DNA of 64,000 nucleotides from CBDCZY01 sp965224745 (GCA_965224745.1 CBDCZY010000002.1:372001-436000), one strand, 5' to 3'; positions 27,312 through 36,703 are shown, counted from the first letter of the stretch. Numbers and translations are program-made. Notes: generated by a model from the letters alone, not told the origin.

Positions 27312-28094
27312 ATGAGCATGAAGCAAACATCTAACCGTAGACAGGAAAAAAGACTTAGCTTGCCAACAACACGGATCCAGGTAAGGAAACATAGCCTGGT
27401 TCCAGGCAAGCCATTTGAAGAATGCTCTTTGGTTGACCTCAGTTTAAATGGCTTGGCGTTTGACTCAAACATCTTAAACTTTGAACCATTACAAAAACTA
27501 GACTTTTATCTGGAAATCGAAAACCAAAGCGTAACCGGTCAAGCGTTAGTCTGTTACAACGAAAAACATAGCCAAACCATACAATATGGTTTGTTATTTA
27601 TCCAAACCACGCCAGAAATAAGCGAGGTATTGGATAATCTTGAGTGCTCATCACGTGAAGCCAAACTACTGGCGGCAAGGATGGCCGAACGGCTTGTTTT
27701 CGATCTCGACAACAATGATCAAGACCAGCAATTGAGAACCAAGCTACAATTGTTATTTGACTCGGTGCTTGCGTTTTCCCAAAGGCTCAGTGAATTAGGC
27801 GTCAAGCTAAGAAATGCTGAACAATGCCCTGTAACCCCAATGGAAGCAATTTATCTTGATATTACGACAGGTGAATGCTTTTTCCCTTTGTTTAATGACG
27901 AGTTAAACCAAACTATTCAGGCATCTATCACCGCCACTTATCTTGATGGAATTAATAAGATCGCTTATATCACGAGCACTGGCGAGGTATTTAACAATAT
28001 CGTTGAAGTTTTGAGTTTTTTAAGTGATCATCTTTCGGTGGTCTCAATTCAACCAGAAAGAATATCAACACTGACAAAATATCCCCCCCAATAA
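27312..28094 (+). CDS. PilZ domain c-di-GMP-binding protein
   Basis: 260 residues. The N-terminal half carries the PilZ motifs RRQEKR (RxxxR) at about 9-14 and DLSLNGLAF (DxSxxG) at about 44-52, which bind c-di-GMP. The C-terminal half (about 110-260) is mainly helical, with no recognised domain. It lies 80 bases after the pilin gene at the end of the pilus operon and is probably a regulator of that pilus. With the MshEN motif in the ATPase, this gives two c-di-GMP inputs in one cluster. Confidence 0.88.
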   Translation: MSMKQTSNRRQEKRLSLPTTRIQVRKHSLVPGKPFEECSLVDLSLNGLAFDSNILNFEPLQKLDFYLEIENQSVTGQALVCYNEKHSQTIQYGLLFIQTTPEISEVLDNLECSSREAKLLAARMAERLVFDLDNNDQDQQLRTKLQLLFDSVLAFSQRLSELGVKLRNAEQCPVTPMEAIYLDITTGECFFPLFNDELNQTIQASITATYLDGINKIAYITSTGEVFNNIVEVLSFLSDHLSVVSIQPERISTLTKYPPQ

Positions 28095-28180
28095 TATTAA
28101 TGAACTGCCCTGCCAGCTCTGTTTTATAATTTTTTTACCTTATGCATCTGCATCAAATAATCAACCTCCAATAGGAATTT

Positions 28181-29545
28181 TTAACCCTCATCCATTTCTT
28201 TTAATGATTGAGCATAGGCACCACCCAGTAAAGCAGTATAAGTAAAAGTAATGGCTGGGATTTGCAGGCTAAAATCAACCAGCGAGTGAACAGCCACCAA
28301 AACGGTTGCAGATATCGCTGTTGCCAAATAGATCCAATTGATATTGCGGTGGAAAACTTTTTTTAAGCAATTGAAAAATATAAAAAAAACACTGCAAAAA
28401 AGAGATAATGCCTGCCAGAAACCCAATTCAAAAATGTTTTCCAGATAAGTATTATGGGCAGTATCAAAAAACTTCTGGACATTACTTTCACGATACAACC
28501 TGAAACTGTTTTCAAACGTACCATAACCGACCCCCCGCCAAAAATTTTCTTGTATCGCATGCAGCAGCGTTGCATAAACCTTGAGCCGGTCGCTATTCTC
28601 CAAACTGATTTGGTCAAAACGAATCATCAATAAATCGCCACTCAATATGAATGCGAAATAACAAATTGACACAACCAGAAGTCCGATAAAACTAATATAG
28701 CCCAGACTTCCTTTCTTCCGCAAAAAGATAATGACTATGAAACAAAATAATCCGATTACAGTGCTTATAAAGCCTCCTCTGGAATGAGTCAACAATAATG
28801 CGGTAAAACAAGCAGCTATCGACAAAGCAGGCAACCATAATCGAAGTAAACCCTTTTCTACAAAATATTCTTTGCCAAAGTTGGTACTCAGCCCATACGA
28901 TAAACCTTTTTGCGATTCTCGATGCGTCATAGCAACGCAACATAATAGCGTCAGCCCCACATAAGTCGCAAAAGAATTGCGGTTAACAAAGGTACTTGTC
29001 AAATCCGGTAGATAAGCCCATTTATCAAACCACAATATTTTATTGAAACCGCCAAAATAGATGATGAGTCCATATGTGGCATATAAAAACCCAGCTATAC
29101 TCAAACTTTTCCATAAAAAATAAACATTGGCTGTTCTCCTACAATAATGAGCACTGAGAAAAAACACCAACCCATAACTTAACAGCCTGGCTAGGGCGCC
29201 TTTGGTTCGATAAGGATCAACACTAATATAGCCGGATGTTTTGTATTCTATTGAGTCTAGTAATGCGCCTTGCATTTCAAACCAAATTGGGTGAACCCAA
29301 TCATTGGGCACCCAACTAGAAGCTTGCAGGGCTGCCCAAATAATTGGAACCAGGAACAAAGCCAAAGCACACCGAAAGTTTGTTACGTTAATGATTTTAT
29401 TTGATCTATCAAATAAAGATCCTATAGCCGAAAACAAAGCCAGGCCAGCAAAACACAAACAAAACAAATTGGCCGACCAATCACGGTTTGCCCCAAAGGG
29501 CAAAGGAGACAAGCAGACTAGAAAAACAAAAATTCGAAACACCAA
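28181..29545 (-). CDS. O-antigen ligase/polymerase family membrane protein (Wzy_C)
   Basis: 454 residues, about 11-12 membrane helices and one large periplasmic loop after LTHSRGGFIS, the usual RG-containing Wzy_C/WaaL motif. The later HNTYLENIFELGFWQ matches the conserved H(N)xxL segment before the last helices. It could ligate O-antigen to lipid A-core or polymerise an exopolysaccharide. It stands alone between the pilus operon and the LapG-like gene, convergent with the first and divergent from the second. Confidence 0.85.
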   Translation of the reverse strand: MVFRIFVFLVCLSPLPFGANRDWSANLFCLCFAGLALFSAIGSLFDRSNKIINVTNFRCALALFLVPIIWAALQASSWVPNDWVHPIWFEMQGALLDSIEYKTSGYISVDPYRTKGALARLLSYGLVFFLSAHYCRRTANVYFLWKSLSIAGFLYATYGLIIYFGGFNKILWFDKWAYLPDLTSTFVNRNSFATYVGLTLLCCVAMTHRESQKGLSYGLSTNFGKEYFVEKGLLRLWLPALSIAACFTALLLTHSRGGFISTVIGLFCFIVIIFLRKKGSLGYISFIGLLVVSICYFAFILSGDLLMIRFDQISLENSDRLKVYATLLHAIQENFWRGVGYGTFENSFRLYRESNVQKFFDTAHNTYLENIFELGFWQALSLFCSVFFIFFNCLKKVFHRNINWIYLATAISATVLVAVHSLVDFSLQIPAITFTYTALLGGAYAQSLKEMDEG

Positions 29546-29653
29546 AGCTATATCAGTAGATAGTGGTTAGAAATCGGGAAATATCGTAATTAAAGACTAT
29601 TCTTAAAGTCATTCAGTCTGCTCATTCTATCTCATTATTAGGTCGGGGATCAT

Positions 29654-30319
29654 GTGAAACTAGCGATAAAGGCCAGCTTATTTAAAACTATTATTTTTGT
29701 TCCTTGGTTTACTTGGCAAACGATAGCTTTAGCAAATGTTGAGCAACCGGAAATTTCTCAGCTTTTTGATCGCACTGGAATCAAAATGGTAACGCCTGCG
29801 GGAAAATTTCCCCGTTGGGAAGATATGCTAAAGCGTTGGTCAATTACAAATGGTTTGACACCTAATGATTGTAAACCAGGTTTTTTTAATTATTGTCAAT
29901 ATAATGAATTAGTTAGTTTAGCAAACGAACTTACTAAAACAGAACCTTATATCCAACTCCAAAAAATTCATCATTTTGTCAATCGAATACGTTACATGAA
30001 TGATTTTCGGCTTTATGGCAAAACCGATTATTGGGCAATCCCCCAGGAATTTTTTGAACACGCAATGGGTGATTGTGAAGATTACAGCATCACTAAATAT
30101 TATGTATTAAAAAAACTGGGGTTTCCTGTGCAAAATTTACGCATTGTGATTGTTAAAGACATTAACCTCGACATTTATCATGCCGTTCTCGCCGTAAGAA
30201 ACCAGGACGAAGAATATATTTTGGACAATAGACTATTGGCTGTCGCTAAATCGCAGGATCTGAATCATTACCAGCCTATTTACGCGATAAATGAAGAGAA
30301 CTGGTGGTTATACGACTAA
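29654..30319 (+). CDS. LapG-like periplasmic transglutaminase-type cysteine protease (BTLCP)
   Basis: 221 residues from GTG at 29654, with a signal peptide (about 1-27). The catalytic triad of the family is visible: Cys141 in GDCEDYS, His176 in IYHAVLAV and Asp191 in ILDNRLL. The neighbouring WKRWSITNGLTPN and YWAIPQEF blocks are also typical. LapG cuts large surface adhesins near their N-terminus to release biofilm cells and is restrained by the c-di-GMP receptor LapD. A LapD-like gene follows 55 bases later. The adhesin substrate is not in the window. Confidence 0.9.
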   Translation: MKLAIKASLFKTIIFVPWFTWQTIALANVEQPEISQLFDRTGIKMVTPAGKFPRWEDMLKRWSITNGLTPNDCKPGFFNYCQYNELVSLANELTKTEPYIQLQKIHHFVNRIRYMNDFRLYGKTDYWAIPQEFFEHAMGDCEDYSITKYYVLKKLGFPVQNLRIVIVKDINLDIYHAVLAVRNQDEEYILDNRLLAVAKSQDLNHYQPIYAINEENWWLYD

Positions 30320-30374
30320 CAAATTGTACTCCTTCGAATATCACCGTTGTTCGTAATTCATTACGGTTTTAGTT

Positions 30375-32414
30375 ATGCTTAATATTACAGTTGATAATGA
30401 AGATTCTCGCTGGCTTGGGTTGAATCCATACTTTGTCATACCCATTATAGTGCTGCTTATTGGCGCTTTATTGATCCATTTTGAGATTAAACAAGAACAG
30501 CAGCGGGAGCTAATTCAATGGAACGACAAGCTAAATTTAACCATAGACAATCAGGTTGAGCATTTTAATGGCTGGCTGGACGATCACGTCAAAAAACTAT
30601 CCGCTCTCGCTAATAATAAATCGCTAAGAATATATTTATCCCGTTTTATTGACCAAGCTGAAACCCAGCAAAATGATATTCAATATATCAAAGATTTATT
30701 GATCTTAAGTTCTGCCGAACTTGGCTTTCACCAAGCCACTCCCTATAAAGTCGCCGCGAGCATCAAATCCAACGAGTACTATCAAAAGTCGAATGGACTC
30801 GTCCTGGTAGACACCTCTGGCCACATACTTGCCTCTGACAATCCTAACACCAGATTACCTGAAATATTAAAGAAGAGCTTACCCCAGGCTATCCAAAACA
30901 AACGCATTATTGTTAGGGATATTATCGACCTGAACCAACGCTCATTAGCGCTTGGTTTTATTCTTCCAGTATTTCCAATACAGACCAACCCAAGCCTGCC
31001 GACTGCCAAGCCTATAGCGCTATTGCTTGGTATTAAAACCATCAATACAGAACTCGATCAGTTAGCTCAATTGAGTCGTCACCAGCAAGGGGACAAAGAA
31101 ACGTTATGGGTAAAGCGGCATCATGACAAAATTATTTATTTGAATCAGCAGCTTGATAGAATACCCGCTATGCAAAGACAGTTTGCATATCCGTCGGAAC
31201 ACTTGGCAGCATCCAGTGCATTGCAACAACCTGGCAAGTTCATTGAAGCAATCGATTATGCCGGTAAAAAAGTGCTGATGACCAGCCGCCCGATCCATTA
31301 TCTGCCTTGGCTTATGATGCATAAAGTTGATTTCGATCAAGCAATGACTCTCATAGATGCCAACAGTAAACGTCGCTATAGTGAACTGCTGGGCGGCTTG
31401 TTTTTACTGATGCTATTATCCAATGTTGCGGTAAAAAAATTTGCTTTTGATAAAAAGAATAACAAGATAGAACGATTACTCCAGGATAATCATGCGCTTA
31501 ACAAGAAAAACAAGCTTCTGGAATCAATCGCAACTCATCTAAATGATTATCTATTCGTCGTAGACAAACAACATAATCTAGCTTATAGCAACAAGGATTT
31601 TTCTAATAATCTAGCATCGAAAATTGAACAAGGAGGTCTCTCATTAGCCAATGTAGTAGGCGATATCGACGCTAACAAACTATTATCTTCTTCCACTGGC
31701 CTGAACCAAAAATACCAATTACAGCTGGGAAATGAAGAGAAGACCTATTTGACCAGCCACATTGCACTGTCTTTTGATCAAGATAGAGATTTATCTATGA
31801 TCGTTGCCAAAGACTTGTCACACGTACTAGCCAAAGAACGAGAAAAAGAGCAGTTAATGCAGCAAGTGGTCGTTATGCTTTCGCACATATTGGAACAGCA
31901 CGACCCTTATTCATACGATCACTCACTTCGAGTTAAAAATCTGGTCGTTGCCATCGGTGAAGAATTATGTATCGATCAAGATGCTATGTTTTATTTAACC
32001 CTGTCAGCAAGTTTACTCAATGTAGGAAAATTCTTCATACCCAAGGACCTGCTTCATAAAGAAACAGAGCTCAGTTCGAATGAGCGGCAGTTAATCCAGC
32101 AACATACACAGCACACGGCTAAGTTGTTAGAAGAAATAAACATGGACAGTTCTGTGATTCAAGCAATAAACCAATCCACTGAACGAATTGATGGTACAGG
32201 TTATCCAAAACAATTAATCGATTTTGAAATGAGTCAGTTCGCTAAAATTCTTGCGGTTGCCAATTCATTTATTTCAATGATTTGCCCAAGAGCCTGGCGA
32301 CAAAAAATGCCTGCGGACAAAGCTATTCAAGTATTATTAATGGATCCAGGTTATGACCCTAAAATCCTTGAGCAATTACAAATCATTGTGGAAAAGAAAA
32401 ATAGCTCGGTATAG
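30375..32414 (+). CDS. LapD-like membrane receptor with degenerate HD-GYP domain
   Basis: 679 residues: membrane helix 1 (about 18-38), a periplasmic sensor of about 290 residues, helix 2 (about 333-350), a PAS-like region (about 370-470), then HD-GYP (about 490-679). The domain keeps His516 (YDHSLRV) and the GTGYP loop (607-611). The HD pair is Leu548-Asn549 (LLNVGK for LHDIGK), the HH before ERxDG is Ser601-Thr602, and the VAD aspartate is Asn630. Metal ligands are thus lost and phosphodiesterase activity is unlikely. Pairing with LapG suggests a c-di-GMP receptor that sequesters the protease, as LapD does with its inactive EAL domain. That role is inference. Confidence 0.85.
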   Translation: MLNITVDNEDSRWLGLNPYFVIPIIVLLIGALLIHFEIKQEQQRELIQWNDKLNLTIDNQVEHFNGWLDDHVKKLSALANNKSLRIYLSRFIDQAETQQNDIQYIKDLLILSSAELGFHQATPYKVAASIKSNEYYQKSNGLVLVDTSGHILASDNPNTRLPEILKKSLPQAIQNKRIIVRDIIDLNQRSLALGFILPVFPIQTNPSLPTAKPIALLLGIKTINTELDQLAQLSRHQQGDKETLWVKRHHDKIIYLNQQLDRIPAMQRQFAYPSEHLAASSALQQPGKFIEAIDYAGKKVLMTSRPIHYLPWLMMHKVDFDQAMTLIDANSKRRYSELLGGLFLLMLLSNVAVKKFAFDKKNNKIERLLQDNHALNKKNKLLESIATHLNDYLFVVDKQHNLAYSNKDFSNNLASKIEQGGLSLANVVGDIDANKLLSSSTGLNQKYQLQLGNEEKTYLTSHIALSFDQDRDLSMIVAKDLSHVLAKEREKEQLMQQVVVMLSHILEQHDPYSYDHSLRVKNLVVAIGEELCIDQDAMFYLTLSASLLNVGKFFIPKDLLHKETELSSNERQLIQQHTQHTAKLLEEINMDSSVIQAINQSTERIDGTGYPKQLIDFEMSQFAKILAVANSFISMICPRAWRQKMPADKAIQVLLMDPGYDPKILEQLQIIVEKKNSSV

Positions 32415-32434
32415 CTCAAGAAACGACTAGCCGA

Positions 32435-32917
32435 TTATAAAATTTTATCGCGATTTAATACGGCCAAAAAACCCTGAGCGGCATCTTCAACCATATCTAA
32501 CACCCGTTCAAAACCTAATGATCCACCATAGTAAGGATCTGGTACTTCCTTGATTTGCCAATTTTCAGAAAAATCCAGGAGATAGTTTATCTTATGGCAC
32601 TGATGATCAGGACAAACAGACATTAACTGAGCATGATTCTCATGATCCATAACCAGAATGTAATCAAATTGCTCGAAATCACTATTTAGAACCCTTCGCG
32701 CCCGTTGCCCACTAATATCAATGCCTCGACTCAAAGAAGCTTGTTGAGCCCTGGCATCTGGCGCTTCCCCAACATGGTAAGCATGCGTACCAGCCGAATC
32801 AACCATAAAATGAGAAGAAATACCTTCTGTGGCTAATAATTTGCTGAACACACCCTCAGCAGTTGGCGAACGGCAAATATTCCCCATACAAACAAATAAA
32901 ACTTTAATTTGAGACAT
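32435..32917 (-). CDS. Low-molecular-weight protein tyrosine phosphatase
   Basis: About 160 residues from ATG at 32917 (a longer frame begins at 32926). The P-loop C(X)5R is FVCMGNICRSPTAEG near the start and the general-acid loop is VPDPYYGG near the end, so it should be active. Bacterial members such as Wzb dephosphorylate tyrosine kinases controlling polysaccharide export, which suits the surrounding surface-polymer genes. No Wzc-type kinase is present here. It is convergent with the LapD-like gene. Confidence 0.92.
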   Translation of the reverse strand: MSQIKVLFVCMGNICRSPTAEGVFSKLLATEGISSHFMVDSAGTHAYHVGEAPDARAQQASLSRGIDISGQRARRVLNSDFEQFDYILVMDHENHAQLMSVCPDHQCHKINYLLDFSENWQIKEVPDPYYGGSLGFERVLDMVEDAAQGFLAVLNRDKIL

Positions 32918-33169
32918 AATAACCAATAGAGTTGAAACACTCTAAACAACACAAAAGTGTGCTTTGACAGACAACAAACTTGGGTTGCCAATAAAAAACC
33001 CATTCACTCTAACCCACACCAACAATAGAGGAATTTTCAGCACGGTAGATCCAATTAGCGTAGCGTAATCGGACGCATGTTTTACCATGTTAACATCCTC
33101 ATTTTTAAAAATGATAAAAAATCATGCCCAATTATCGACGTACATTTATCCTTGGAGGAACCTATTTTT

Positions 33170-33933
33170 GGCATTGCTAATTTAGTATAGTTAACGTTCC
33201 ATTTCTTTTATGCATTAAGAGTAATATAGACAGCTCAAGCATTCGAACACTTTTTGTGTAACATTTTGTCTTTCTTCTCATTCGCGCAAGAAAATGTCTA
33301 AAGATACTATTGTAGCCTTCAACTGTGTATGTTTCAGCTTTGGATTGAACGTGTTTTTCGCTAGGAATAAAATGTTCATAGGGCTGCCAATAATCGGTTG
33401 CTATTGTTCCATTTAATTGATCTTCAATTCCTTCCCAGAGTTTTTGTCCTGTCTGTACGCTTCGGTCGCCAACAATGAAATTGATGAATTTTTTCCCATA
33501 TCTATCAACAGCAATCCATATCCATTTATAGCTTTTTTTTGACCCACATAGGTATGCATTTCATCCATCTCAGCATAAATCACTTGTTCAGGACTTTTCA
33601 ATTCGGCAACTTGCTCACCAAAGGATCTAATCCAATTTAGTACCGTGACATTGCTTACGTTCAAAACCCGACCAATTGAACGAAACCCTAATCCTTCAAG
33701 ATATAATTGAAGAGCCATCTTTCTTAAATAGAATGGTTTGGCTCCCGAGCCACTAGCAACAGTATATCGAAAATTACATTCTTTACATTTGTAACGCTGC
33801 TTTTGTTTTACGATACCATCTTTGATGTTTTTATTAGATTTGCATTTAGGGCATTCCATTAAATTTCTCGCTCTCTTTAGAAAGATATCAAAAATTTAAT
33901 TCTAACATAAAACTATACTAAATTAGCAATGCC
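33170..33933 (-). mobile_element. Complete IS1-like insertion sequence, copy A
   Basis: 764 bases bounded by 23-bp inverted repeats (ggcattgctaatttag... at 33170-33192 and its complement at 33911-33933). It is flanked by an 8-bp target duplication, ctattttt (33162-33169 and 33934-33941). Its length equals that of the copy at 61706-62469 and the first reading frame gives the identical protein. It is inserted in the RAYT pseudogene with its transposase on the minus strand. Confidence 0.95.
33177..33859 (-). CDS. IS1-family transposase, made by -1 frameshift (InsA-InsB type)
   Basis: The first frame (33413-33859, 148 residues) has a zinc-finger start (CPKCKSN and CKECNF) and an HTH, then the first catalytic Asp region YAEMDEMHTYVGQ. 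The second frame, entered by -1 slippage on A AAA AAT, reads FINFIVGDRSVQTGQKLWEG and ends in the IS1 signature EGYNSIFRHFLARMRRKT with the catalytic Glu. The stop (TAG) lies inside the inverted repeat. This is the mirror image of the plus-strand copy near the right end of the window. Confidence 0.92.
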
Positions 33934-34260
33934 CTATTTTTTACGGTTAATCTTTCGCAACGACATGATAACAATTTATTGATTTGAGAGATAAACCTGT
34001 TACGCGATACGGTACGCCAGGTGCGTAAACAGCATCCCTTTCAAATCGATGCTTAGCTTGTTTTACCGGAACATTTGCATTGTATTTGGACATTCCCGCC
34101 CGGTGACAACGATTTTAGTATGCGTTGGCGTTTAAATTAAAAACGGATTCTCGCGTGCCTTACCCAAAACAGAACAACGCTCGAAGGTGAGAACTGTTGC
34201 CACAACACCAAAGACGACCAAAAAAACAAGTTAGTTGTCGTAGATATTTCGTGTACGTTC

Positions 34261-34764
34261 CTAAGGCTGAATCAACACATTATCACCCACTTCAACCTCT
34301 TCAAACAGTTCAACAACATCTTGGTTTGTCATGCGAATACAGCCATGTGAGTCAGGAAAACCAGCCACCAGATGCTCGGGACTACCGTGAATGTAAATGT
34401 AGCGCCAGGTAGAATCGACTTTGCCGTAGCGGTTAAAACCGGGTTCCTTTCCGCCTAACCACAGAATTCGACTTAATACCCAGTCCCGGTCAGGATGCTG
34501 TTGCTGTAAATGAGTGTCATAAATTTCACCAGTCAACCTTCTACCGACAAAAACACTATGGATCGGCTTACCTTGTCCTATTTTTGCTCGAATCGTATGC
34601 CACCCGGTGGGAGTACATTCACTACCCTGCTGCTCTCCGGGACCATTTTTAGCCGTAGAGACATGGTAGCGACGATAGATCTGCCCGTGTCGATAAAAAT
34701 CCATCGTTTGCTTTGAGATTGATACGGTCAAATAGCGGGCCAGGCGAGCAAAGTCTGGATTCAT
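34261..34764 (-). CDS. L,D-transpeptidase (YkuD family)
   Basis: 167 residues. The catalytic motif is IHGSPEHLVAGFPDSHGCIR, with the HG pair and the nucleophilic Cys in SHGCIRM. There is no signal peptide in this frame: it begins MNPDFARLARYLTVSISKQT. The start overlaps the rlmD stop (4 bases). The family cross-links peptidoglycan or tethers lipoproteins in the periplasm, so the missing signal is odd and may mean another export route or a cytoplasmic variant of the single-domain type. Confidence 0.88.
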   Translation of the reverse strand: MNPDFARLARYLTVSISKQTMDFYRHGQIYRRYHVSTAKNGPGEQQGSECTPTGWHTIRAKIGQGKPIHSVFVGRRLTGEIYDTHLQQQHPDRDWVLSRILWLGGKEPGFNRYGKVDSTWRYIYIHGSPEHLVAGFPDSHGCIRMTNQDVVELFEEVEVGDNVLIQP

Positions 34765-36092
34765 TTTTCAAATAATGCGATAGACTCGACATGCGCGGTT
34801 TGCGGAAACATGTCCATGACGCCAGCTTTTAGCAATTTATAACCCATCTGGTTGACTAATATATCTGCATCCCTTGCCAGGGTTGAAGGATTACACGAAA
34901 CGTAGACAATAAGCTCGGGTTGCCATTTCGCGAACTGTGTAACGATATCCGCTGCACCTGACCGGGCTGGATCGAGTAGAATTTTGTTATAGGATTGTTT
35001 AGCCCATGAAAACTGGCTAACATCCTGGGTTAAATCGGCCACGTGGAAATCAACATTCTCAATACCGTTAAGTTCAGCGTTTTGTTTGGCCTGACCGACC
35101 AATTCCTGACTGCCTTCGATACCGACCACCTGTCCAGCCTCCCTTGCCATTGGCAGGGTAAAATTTCCTAGTCCACAAAACAAATCCAAGACTTTATCTT
35201 GTGGTTTCAGCGCAAAAGTACTCATCACACGATTGATCATATCCTGATTCATCACTTGGTTTATCTGGATAAACATGGTTGGCTTAAATACCATGGTTAA
35301 GTCAAAAGCAGGCAATCGGTAATGCAGGTCAATTTGGTTGGCTTCATTCAAAGGTGCAATAGAATCGAGCCCTTTGGGCTGAAGATAAATTTTTACGTCG
35401 TGTTGTTTTCCAAAAGTTTCTAATAACGCATGATCATCTTCGCTGGCTGGCTGTAACATTCTAAAAATCAACACGCAGCCATTGTCGCCAATGGCCACTT
35501 CGATTTGAGGTATGTATTCAGAAATGCTCAACTGACTTATTAAGCTTTCCAGTTCTGGTATTTTTTTCCCAACCTTCGGATGCAAAACATGGCATTGTTG
35601 AAGATCAGCCACTAAAGAGCTTTTTTGTTCGCGAAAACCGACTAAAACCCGCCCTTTCTTTTTCACATGCTTAACGCTCAACCGCGCTTTTTGCCGATAC
35701 CCCCATGCTGGCCCGTGCAACGCTTCCCATATTTCAGACGGCGCGACCTTACCCACGCGACTTAATTGTTCTGTCAACAAACTTTCCTTAAAAGCTATTT
35801 GTTGATCAGAATCAACATGCTGAAAGCTGCATGCGCCACAATAGCCAAAGTGCTGGCATTGCGGATCGATACGCTGAGCAGAGGGCAAAATGACCTGGTG
35901 TAACCGACCTTCAGCATAATCACGCCGGTTATCGGTATAAATAAATTCGACCTGTTCGTCAGGCAACGCGAAATCGATGAATACCACTTTACCGTCAACA
36001 TGCGCGATCCCACGACCATCATGACTTAATGACTCAACTTCCACACGGACAGGTTCTTGCGGAAGATTCTTCTTACGTCTATTACGGCCCAT
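34761..36092 (-). CDS. rlmD: 23S rRNA (uracil-1939-C5)-methyltransferase RlmD
   Basis: 443 residues, normal length. An N-terminal TRAM domain (1-70) is followed by an iron-sulfur cysteine set (CQHFGYCGACSFQHV). The SAM-binding segment is LDLFCGLGNFTLPMA, with DPARSGA and the catalytic YVSCNPSTLARD near the C-terminus. It methylates U1939 in 23S rRNA using SAM. The stop/start junction with the YdbL-like gene upstream is immediate, so the genes are co-transcribed. Confidence 0.96.
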   Translation of the reverse strand: MGRNRRKKNLPQEPVRVEVESLSHDGRGIAHVDGKVVFIDFALPDEQVEFIYTDNRRDYAEGRLHQVILPSAQRIDPQCQHFGYCGACSFQHVDSDQQIAFKESLLTEQLSRVGKVAPSEIWEALHGPAWGYRQKARLSVKHVKKKGRVLVGFREQKSSLVADLQQCHVLHPKVGKKIPELESLISQLSISEYIPQIEVAIGDNGCVLIFRMLQPASEDDHALLETFGKQHDVKIYLQPKGLDSIAPLNEANQIDLHYRLPAFDLTMVFKPTMFIQINQVMNQDMINRVMSTFALKPQDKVLDLFCGLGNFTLPMAREAGQVVGIEGSQELVGQAKQNAELNGIENVDFHVADLTQDVSQFSWAKQSYNKILLDPARSGAADIVTQFAKWQPELIVYVSCNPSTLARDADILVNQMGYKLLKAGVMDMFPQTAHVESIALFEK

Positions 36093-36703
36093 TATTTTTG
36101 TCGCCAGGCACCATTACCGGATTGGTACCACCAACCCGCATGCGCATTGCTGATCCATTGTCGGGCAAAGGTGGCTTTAATATCAGCCGCCCATTCCGGA
36201 TGACCGTTTGCTCTAGCGATCGCAGCATACAATTTGTTGCGGTCCTGGTTTTCAGCTTTGACTAATTTGTTGACTTTATTCCGCTCTTTCAGAGGCACAC
36301 GACCAGCGTCAGGGGTTGCCAATAAACCATTCTTCGCAATACCTATCATTCCTTGTCCATAGAAGCGACTCAATGCTGAATAGCGCTTAGCCATTGATGC
36401 TCGTAATGCTCTGATCTCGGCTGAATCGATTGACAAATTAGCGCCAGCAGCGTGTGCTGATGGAATAAATACATTGATGACATTATCTATGGTCAGTAAG
36501 AAACCCATTTGCCAAGGTGCCAAGCTTGCGCCAGGATCAACAGGCTCCTTCAATTCACTGGCAGGCTTATCTTTTTGGATACCTTGGATGATTTCGTCCG
36601 CGACCTGCTCGGTGGCAGCGGCTGGAAAATTGATGTTAATCGTGACACACGCTGATAATAAAATGGTGGTCAAAATTGAGGTCATTGAGACCGTTGTTTT
36701 CAT
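36092..36703 (-). CDS. YdbL-like protein (DUF1318) with lipoprotein-type N-terminus
   Basis: 203 residues. The lipobox LLSACV (Cys19) is followed by TININFPAAATEQVADEIIQG, a pattern common in proteobacterial relatives. The C-terminal half is DUF1318 (IRALRASMAKRYSAL, ARANGHPEWAADIKATFA). A hydrophobic stretch at about 67-87 ends in SAHAAG, like a second signal-peptidase site. That suggests fusion of a YnbE-like lipoprotein segment to a periplasmic YdbL domain. It is encoded next to the YdbH-like gene, as in the ydbH-ynbE-ydbL operon implicated in envelope phospholipid transport. Confidence 0.85.
   Translation of the reverse strand: MKTTVSMTSILTTILLSACVTININFPAAATEQVADEIIQGIQKDKPASELKEPVDPGASLAPWQMGFLLTIDNVINVFIPSAHAAGANLSIDSAEIRALRASMAKRYSALSRFYGQGMIGIAKNGLLATPDAGRVPLKERNKVNKLVKAENQDRNKLYAAIARANGHPEWAADIKATFARQWISNAHAGWWYQSGNGAWRQK

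Larger units (their letters stand above)
33124..34230 (+). pseudogene. REP-associated tyrosine transposase (RAYT), decayed and split by an IS1-like element
   Basis: The gene begins at ATG 33124 (MPNYRRTFILGGTYF), is interrupted by the IS at 33170-33933, and resumes as TVNLSQRHDNNLLI after 33934. It continues with INLLRDTVRQVRKQHPFQID, then LVLPEHLHCIWTFPPGDNDF and SMRWRLN. HLH is the HUH metal motif of Y1/RAYT transposases. The body has stops at the position after NNLLI, after FQIDA and after RWRLN, and a one-T shift in the T-run at the insertion site. The 3' part after about 34140 is barely readable. The gene was probably dead before or soon after the IS arrived. Confidence 0.82.

Noticed and set aside
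34197..34412. 71-codon plus-strand frame near the L,D-transpeptidase
   Set aside because: It overlaps the end of the transpeptidase antisense and the decayed RAYT tail; no family resemblance.
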